From Candidatus Zixiibacteriota bacterium (GTDB taxonomy: Bacteria > Zixibacteria > MSB-5A5 > WJJR01): a stretch of DNA of 8,474 nucleotides. The notes below the pieces were generated by a model. That model did no database searches, had not been told where the DNA came from, and worked only from the letters and a program-made list of their open reading frames with translations. The number at the start of each line of letters is the position of its first letter. Positions within the stretch are counted from its first letter, which is position 1. The translations under genes were made by a program, and so were the position numbers. Below are positions 5,482 through 8,474 of this stretch, piece after piece. The stretch covers positions 1 to 8,474 of the forward strand of contig WJJR01000426.1 of the NCBI GenBank assembly GCA_014729565.1, given 5' to 3'.

Positions 5482-6071
5482 GCGATCGCACTCCGCACTT
5501 CAACGCTCGACACGAGCGTGGCGCCCTTGTCGTCCATTTCCTGCAGCGCCTTGTTGGTATCGCCGTCCTCAATGTCGACGCCACGGGTAGCATCGGTCAC
5601 CAGGACAACATCACAATGCTCTTCAAGCAGATCGAGCACCGTGTAGCGCACGCAAATGTTGGCGGCCAATCCGGCGACAAAGACGCGCTTGATGCCGTGC
5701 TCTTTCAGATGGTCGACGAGGTCGGTATTTTTCACGGCCGAATAGCCGCCGTCGTCCAAGTCGACACCCTTACTGATCACTTTCTGGAACGCATCGGTGT
5801 TGAGATCGGGATGAAACTCGGCGCCCTCGGTGTTTTGGATACAATGCGGGGGCCACGGCCCGCCTTTTTCCTTAAATGATGAGTGGCCCGGCGGATGCCA
5901 GTCGCGCGTTCCCACAATCGTAGCCCAGGGCATATCGAGCAGTTGATTCAACGGCTCGACCACGTCGTCGCCTTCGGGGACTTCGAGCGCGCCGCCTTTG
6001 CAGAAATCCTTCTGCACGTCGATGACAATCAACGCTTCGTTTTTTGGATTAATATCTGTGATGGTCGTCAT
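5478..6071 (-). CDS. pncA: Nicotinamidase (isochorismatase-like hydrolase)
   Basis: The enzyme hydrolyses nicotinamide to nicotinate and ammonia, feeding the phosphoribosyltransferase encoded immediately downstream. All key residues are visible in the 197-residue chain. The catalytic triad is D18 (VIDVQKDFC), K101 (VISKG) and C140 (AANICVR). The metal ligands are D57, H59 and H63 in TRDWHPPGHSSF, with H76 in the WPPHC motif. The pattern matches PncA and not other isochorismatase-fold hydrolases, which lack the D-x-H...H metal site. The start ATG has AGGGAGG 5 bases upstream. The stop TGA overlaps the next start by 4 bp. The gene follows transketolase by 93 bp, so it may be read from that transcript; I see no clear separate promoter. 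Confidence 0.95.
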   Translation of the reverse strand: MTTITDINPKNEALIVIDVQKDFCKGGALEVPEGDDVVEPLNQLLDMPWATIVGTRDWHPPGHSSFKEKGGPWPPHCIQNTEGAEFHPDLNTDAFQKVISKGVDLDDGGYSAVKNTDLVDHLKEHGIKRVFVAGLAANICVRYTVLDLLEEHCDVVLVTDATRGVDIEDGDTNKALQEMDDKGATLVSSVEVRSAIA

Positions 6072-6092
6072 ATGAACCTCCCTGACATGCTA

Positions 6093-6128
6093 AACCGAGT
6101 CTGCCATCAGAACGCGGCCGACTCGGTT
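6093..6128 (-). other. Stem-loop between transketolase and nicotinamidase genes
   Basis: AACCGAGTC (6093-6101) and GACTCGGTT (6120-6128) form a perfect 9-bp stem with an 18-base loop. On the minus strand it starts 36 bases after the transketolase stop and is followed by only TTTAG, then the ribosome site of the nicotinamidase 10 bases later. It could be a weak terminator or attenuator, or a processing or stability element. The short T-run argues against efficient termination. Confidence 0.4.
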
Positions 6129-6164
6129 GTATGACACATCGATTGAATGCGACTTCCCGCCGCG

Positions 6165-8177
6165 CTACAACAGCGACTTCACCTGCTGCACAACAGTGTC
6201 GGTGTTGATGCCCAATTCAGTCAAGACCATCTTGCCGGGGGCTGAGGCGCCAAAACGATCAATGCCGACCTTCTTGCCGTATTGGCCGACCCAACGCTCC
6301 CAGCCGAAGGTCGACGCGGCCTCGACTGACACGCGCGCGGTAATTGACGGCGGCAGAACCTCATCACGGTACGATGGATCCTGCACCGCGAACAACTCCC
6401 ACGACGGCATGCTCACAACGCGCACCGGAATGGTCTCCTGCGCCAGAGCATCCTGCGCCGCGAGTGCCACCGAGACTTCCGAACCCGTGGCAATGATGAT
6501 CGCCTTCGCCTCGTCGGCATCGGACAGCACATACGCGCCGCGCAGTGTCCCCTCCGCCGGCGCGTACCTGGACCGATCCAGAATCGGTACCCCCTGGCGG
6601 GTCAATGCCATCGCCGTCGGTCCATCGGTGCGTTCCATGGCCACTTTCCAGGCATAGGTCGTTTCATTCGGATCGGCCGGACGGAGCGTGACCAGATTCG
6701 GAATCGCACGCAACGAGGCCATGTGTTCAATCGGCTGATGGGTGGGACCATCCTCGCCCAGCCCGACACTGTCGTGCGTATACACGAAGATGTTCTGAAA
6801 ATGCGACAGCGCGGCGAGACGAATGGTCGGCCGCTGATAGTCGCTGAAGATCAGGAATGTCGATCCCATCGGGATGATGCCGCCGTGGGCGGCCATGCCA
6901 TTGCCCAGGCTGCCCATCGCGTGTTCACGCACGCCGAAGTGAATGTTGCGTCCGCTACGGTCATCGGCACTGAAACTTCCCGAATCCGGGAATTCGGTGC
7001 CGGTCGATGACACCAGGTCGGCCGATCCACCGATCAGATTCGGTACAGTCTTGGCAATCGTGCCCAGAATCTTCTTCCCTGCTTTACGCGTGGCCAACGG
7101 ATCATCATTCGGATCGAATTCCGGCAGATCGCGATCCCATCCATCGGGCAATTCGCCCTTCATCTGCCGTTCGAACTGCGCAGCCAGCTCCGGATGCTCT
7201 TTGCGATAGGCGTCGAACTTTTCGTTCCACTCGCGCTCCCACTGGTTGCCGCGCTCCTGGCATTCGCGAAACACGACGAGCGCTTCGGCGGGAATCCTGA
7301 ATTGCTCATCCGCCGGCCAGTCGAGTTTCTCTTTCGTGAGACGGACTTCGTCTTCACCCAGCGGTGATCCGTGCGCCGATGCGGTGTCCTGCTTGTTGGG
7401 ACTGGGATAACCGATATGCGTCGGCGAAATGATCAGCGACGGTTTGCCGGTCTCCTTTTGCGCCCGTTCAATCGCGGGACCGACTTGTGTATGGTCCATG
7501 CCATCAATGTGCTGCACATGCCAGTCATAGCTTTCGAAGCGCTTGCCGACGTCTTCGGTAAACGTCTTCGCCGTGTCGCCATCGATGGAAATCTGATTCT
7601 GATCATAGAAGTAGATCAGCTTGTTCAGCTTCAAGTGTCCGGCCAACGATGCGGCCTCTGATGCCACACCTTCCATAATGTCACCGTCGCTGCAAAACGC
7701 ATAGATGTGATGATCGACAATCGTGTGTCCCGGTCGGTTGAACTGCTGCGCCAGGAATGCCTCGGCGATGGCCATACCGACACCGTTGCCGAATCCCTGC
7801 CCCAACGGACCGGTGGTCGTTTCGACGCCGGGGGTCAGTTTCGCTTCCGGATGGCCGGGTGTAATGCTTTCCCACTGGCGGAAGTCCTTGATATCGTCAA
7901 GCGTCACTTTGTAACCGGTCAAATACAGCAGACTGTACAGCAGCATCGACGCGTGGCCCATCGACAGGACAAACCGGTCGCGGTCGGGCCACAACGGATT
8001 GCCCGGATTGTGTTTCAAACGCTGTGTCCACAGTGCATATCCGATCCCGGCCATTCCCATCGGCGTGCCGGGATGTCCGGAATTGGCCTTCTGCACCGCA
8101 TCCATCGACAGCGTGCGTATGGTATTGATACAGAGCTGATCGAGTTGTTGTTGTGTCATGGTCGTTGTTTCAGGCAT
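6165..8177 (-). CDS. tkt: Transketolase
   Basis: This thiamine-diphosphate enzyme moves two-carbon units between sugar phosphates in the non-oxidative pentose phosphate (or Calvin) pathway. The 670 residues match the family length. Recognisable segments are DAVQKANSGHPGTPMGMA (26-43), GHASMLLYSLLYL (74-86), TTGPLGQG (121-128), and the cofactor/metal motif SDGDIMEG...YDQNQISIDG (163-200, D164 and N194). Also present are AHGSPLG (269-275), the pyrimidine domain with catalytic glutamate E418 in FGVREHAMG, HDSVGLGEDGPTHQP (468-482) and LTRQG (525-529). The metal motif reads SDGD where many enzymes have GDG, a variant I have seen in true transketolases. ATG 8175-8177 is preferred: GAGAGGA lies 4 bases upstream, while the ATG six codons later has none. 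A TATAAT box stands about 36 bp upstream. It ends in TAG. Confidence 0.97.
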   Translation of the reverse strand: MPETTTMTQQQLDQLCINTIRTLSMDAVQKANSGHPGTPMGMAGIGYALWTQRLKHNPGNPLWPDRDRFVLSMGHASMLLYSLLYLTGYKVTLDDIKDFRQWESITPGHPEAKLTPGVETTTGPLGQGFGNGVGMAIAEAFLAQQFNRPGHTIVDHHIYAFCSDGDIMEGVASEAASLAGHLKLNKLIYFYDQNQISIDGDTAKTFTEDVGKRFESYDWHVQHIDGMDHTQVGPAIERAQKETGKPSLIISPTHIGYPSPNKQDTASAHGSPLGEDEVRLTKEKLDWPADEQFRIPAEALVVFRECQERGNQWEREWNEKFDAYRKEHPELAAQFERQMKGELPDGWDRDLPEFDPNDDPLATRKAGKKILGTIAKTVPNLIGGSADLVSSTGTEFPDSGSFSADDRSGRNIHFGVREHAMGSLGNGMAAHGGIIPMGSTFLIFSDYQRPTIRLAALSHFQNIFVYTHDSVGLGEDGPTHQPIEHMASLRAIPNLVTLRPADPNETTYAWKVAMERTDGPTAMALTRQGVPILDRSRYAPAEGTLRGAYVLSDADEAKAIIIATGSEVSVALAAQDALAQETIPVRVVSMPSWELFAVQDPSYRDEVLPPSITARVSVEAASTFGWERWVGQYGKKVGIDRFGASAPGKMVLTELGINTDTVVQQVKSLL

Positions 8178-8212
8178 TCGGTCCTCTCACGTCAGTATTT
8201 GCAGACAACACA

Positions 8213-8218
8213 ATTATA
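8213..8218 (-). promoter_or_regulatory. -10 box of the transketolase promoter
   Basis: TATAAT on the minus strand is a perfect sigma70-type -10 hexamer, 35 bases before the transketolase ATG, giving a leader of roughly 28 bases. No good -35 box is seen at 16-18 bases (TTCACA is 20 away), so strength or regulator dependence is uncertain. Confidence 0.5.
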
Positions 8219-8254
8219 CGAATCAGGTTTCGCCGGGGTGTGAACGATGCCACC

Positions 8255-8286
8255 CGTCGGCACCCATTACCGGGTGTTGCCCGACG
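8255..8286 (-). other. Interrupted hairpin after the upstream PLP-enzyme gene
   Basis: CGTCGG (8255-8260) pairs with CCGACG (8281-8286) and CACCC (8261-8265) with GGGTG (8272-8276), leaving a TTGC bulge and a 6-base loop. It lies about 70 bp after the TAA of the partial gene at the right edge and before the transketolase promoter. No T-tract follows, so it is at best a weak terminator or a repeat unit. Confidence 0.35.
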
Positions 8287-8354
8287 CACCCGCTCAGTCG
8301 GTTTGGACTCATCGAGTTACACGCGCTACGGTGAGCCCGCTGGAACAACGACGA

Positions 8355-8474
8355 TTAGCTAATCACACCGAGTTCTTTGCCCACTGTGCCGAATGTTTCC
8401 AGCACGAAATCGAGCTGTTCTTCGGTATGTGTTGCGGTATACGATGTGCGAATGAGGGCCTGGCCGCGTGGCAC
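8355..8474 (-). CDS. C-terminal end of an alpha-oxoamine synthase (glycine C-acetyltransferase/KBL-like), partial
   Basis: Only the last 39 residues are inside the window, reading VPRGQALIRTSYTATHTEEQLDFVLETFGTVGKELGVIS and ending in TAA. The pattern VP-G-A-IR...(S/T)A.HT-E-LD-VLE-FG-VGKELG is the typical C-terminus of PLP-dependent alpha-oxoamine synthases, closest to 2-amino-3-ketobutyrate CoA ligase (glycine C-acetyltransferase). 8-amino-7-oxononanoate synthase and serine palmitoyltransferase share this end, so the substrate cannot be settled. The active-site lysine and PLP pocket lie beyond the edge. About 177 bp separate it from transketolase, which appears to have its own promoter. Confidence 0.75.
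   Translation of the reverse strand: MPRGQALIRTSYTATHTEEQLDFVLETFGTVGKELGVIS

Noticed and set aside
4990..5879. Plus-strand open frames of 218 and 140 codons opposite the NAD-salvage genes
   Set aside because: Both strands cannot plausibly code here. The minus-strand genes carry complete catalytic motifs, while the plus frames carry none.
6093..6128. Strong transcription terminator after transketolase
   Set aside because: The stem is good, but the loop is 18 bases and only three T precede an A, so it is listed as a stem-loop of uncertain role.

Overview
The window looks like a chromosomal segment of a Gram-negative bacterium with moderately high G+C. A periplasmic decaheme cytochrome next to an outer-membrane beta-barrel requires two membranes. 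I cannot place the organism firmly. The style of the proteins suggests an environmental or uncultured lineage (a Zixibacteria/FCB-like group is my guess, not shown by the sequence). Every supported gene lies on the minus strand, so transcription runs from high to low coordinates.

Right part (4315-8474), in order of transcription: the last 39 codons of an alpha-oxoamine synthase/KBL-type PLP enzyme (8355-8474), a complete transketolase (6165-8177) with a good -10 box in front, then a tight nicotinamidase-nicotinate phosphoribosyltransferase pair (5478-6071 and 4315-5481) whose genes overlap by the four bases ATGA. The pair forms the Preiss-Handler entry of NAD salvage: nicotinamide to nicotinate to nicotinate mononucleotide. 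Transketolase handles the pentose phosphates from which the PRPP used in the second step is made.

Middle spacer (3750-4314): 565 bases without a gene. It holds a long hairpin (4042-4088), one copy of a structured dispersed repeat (4118-4179) and, nearer the cytochrome gene, an AT-rich control region with two palindromes, one a perfect TGTGA-N6-TCACA (CRP/FNR-type) site.

Left part (605-3749): a two-gene extracellular-electron-transfer module of MtrAB/PioAB/DmsEF type. A periplasmic decaheme c-type cytochrome (ten CXXCH) is followed 10 bp later by its decaheme-associated outer-membrane porin. Two things stand out. The porin carries its own CXXCH heme motif, made from the only two cysteines of its mature chain. 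The porin frame is also broken by a single in-frame TGA at codon 579, after which 148 codons stay open in the same frame and end in a typical barrel C-terminus (...YDW). A 7-bp hairpin with a GGU loop follows the TGA, so recoding deserves a check, but a nonsense mutation or sequence error is more likely. No MtrC-like surface cytochrome is encoded; the module ends at a strong intrinsic terminator (536-562).

Left edge (1-535): gene-free and repeat-dense. It holds a second, oppositely oriented copy of the structured repeat (121-182), a degenerate 17-bp tandem array (196-320), a pair of 39-bp direct repeats and a small hairpin. The two structured repeat copies bracket the cytochrome-porin module.
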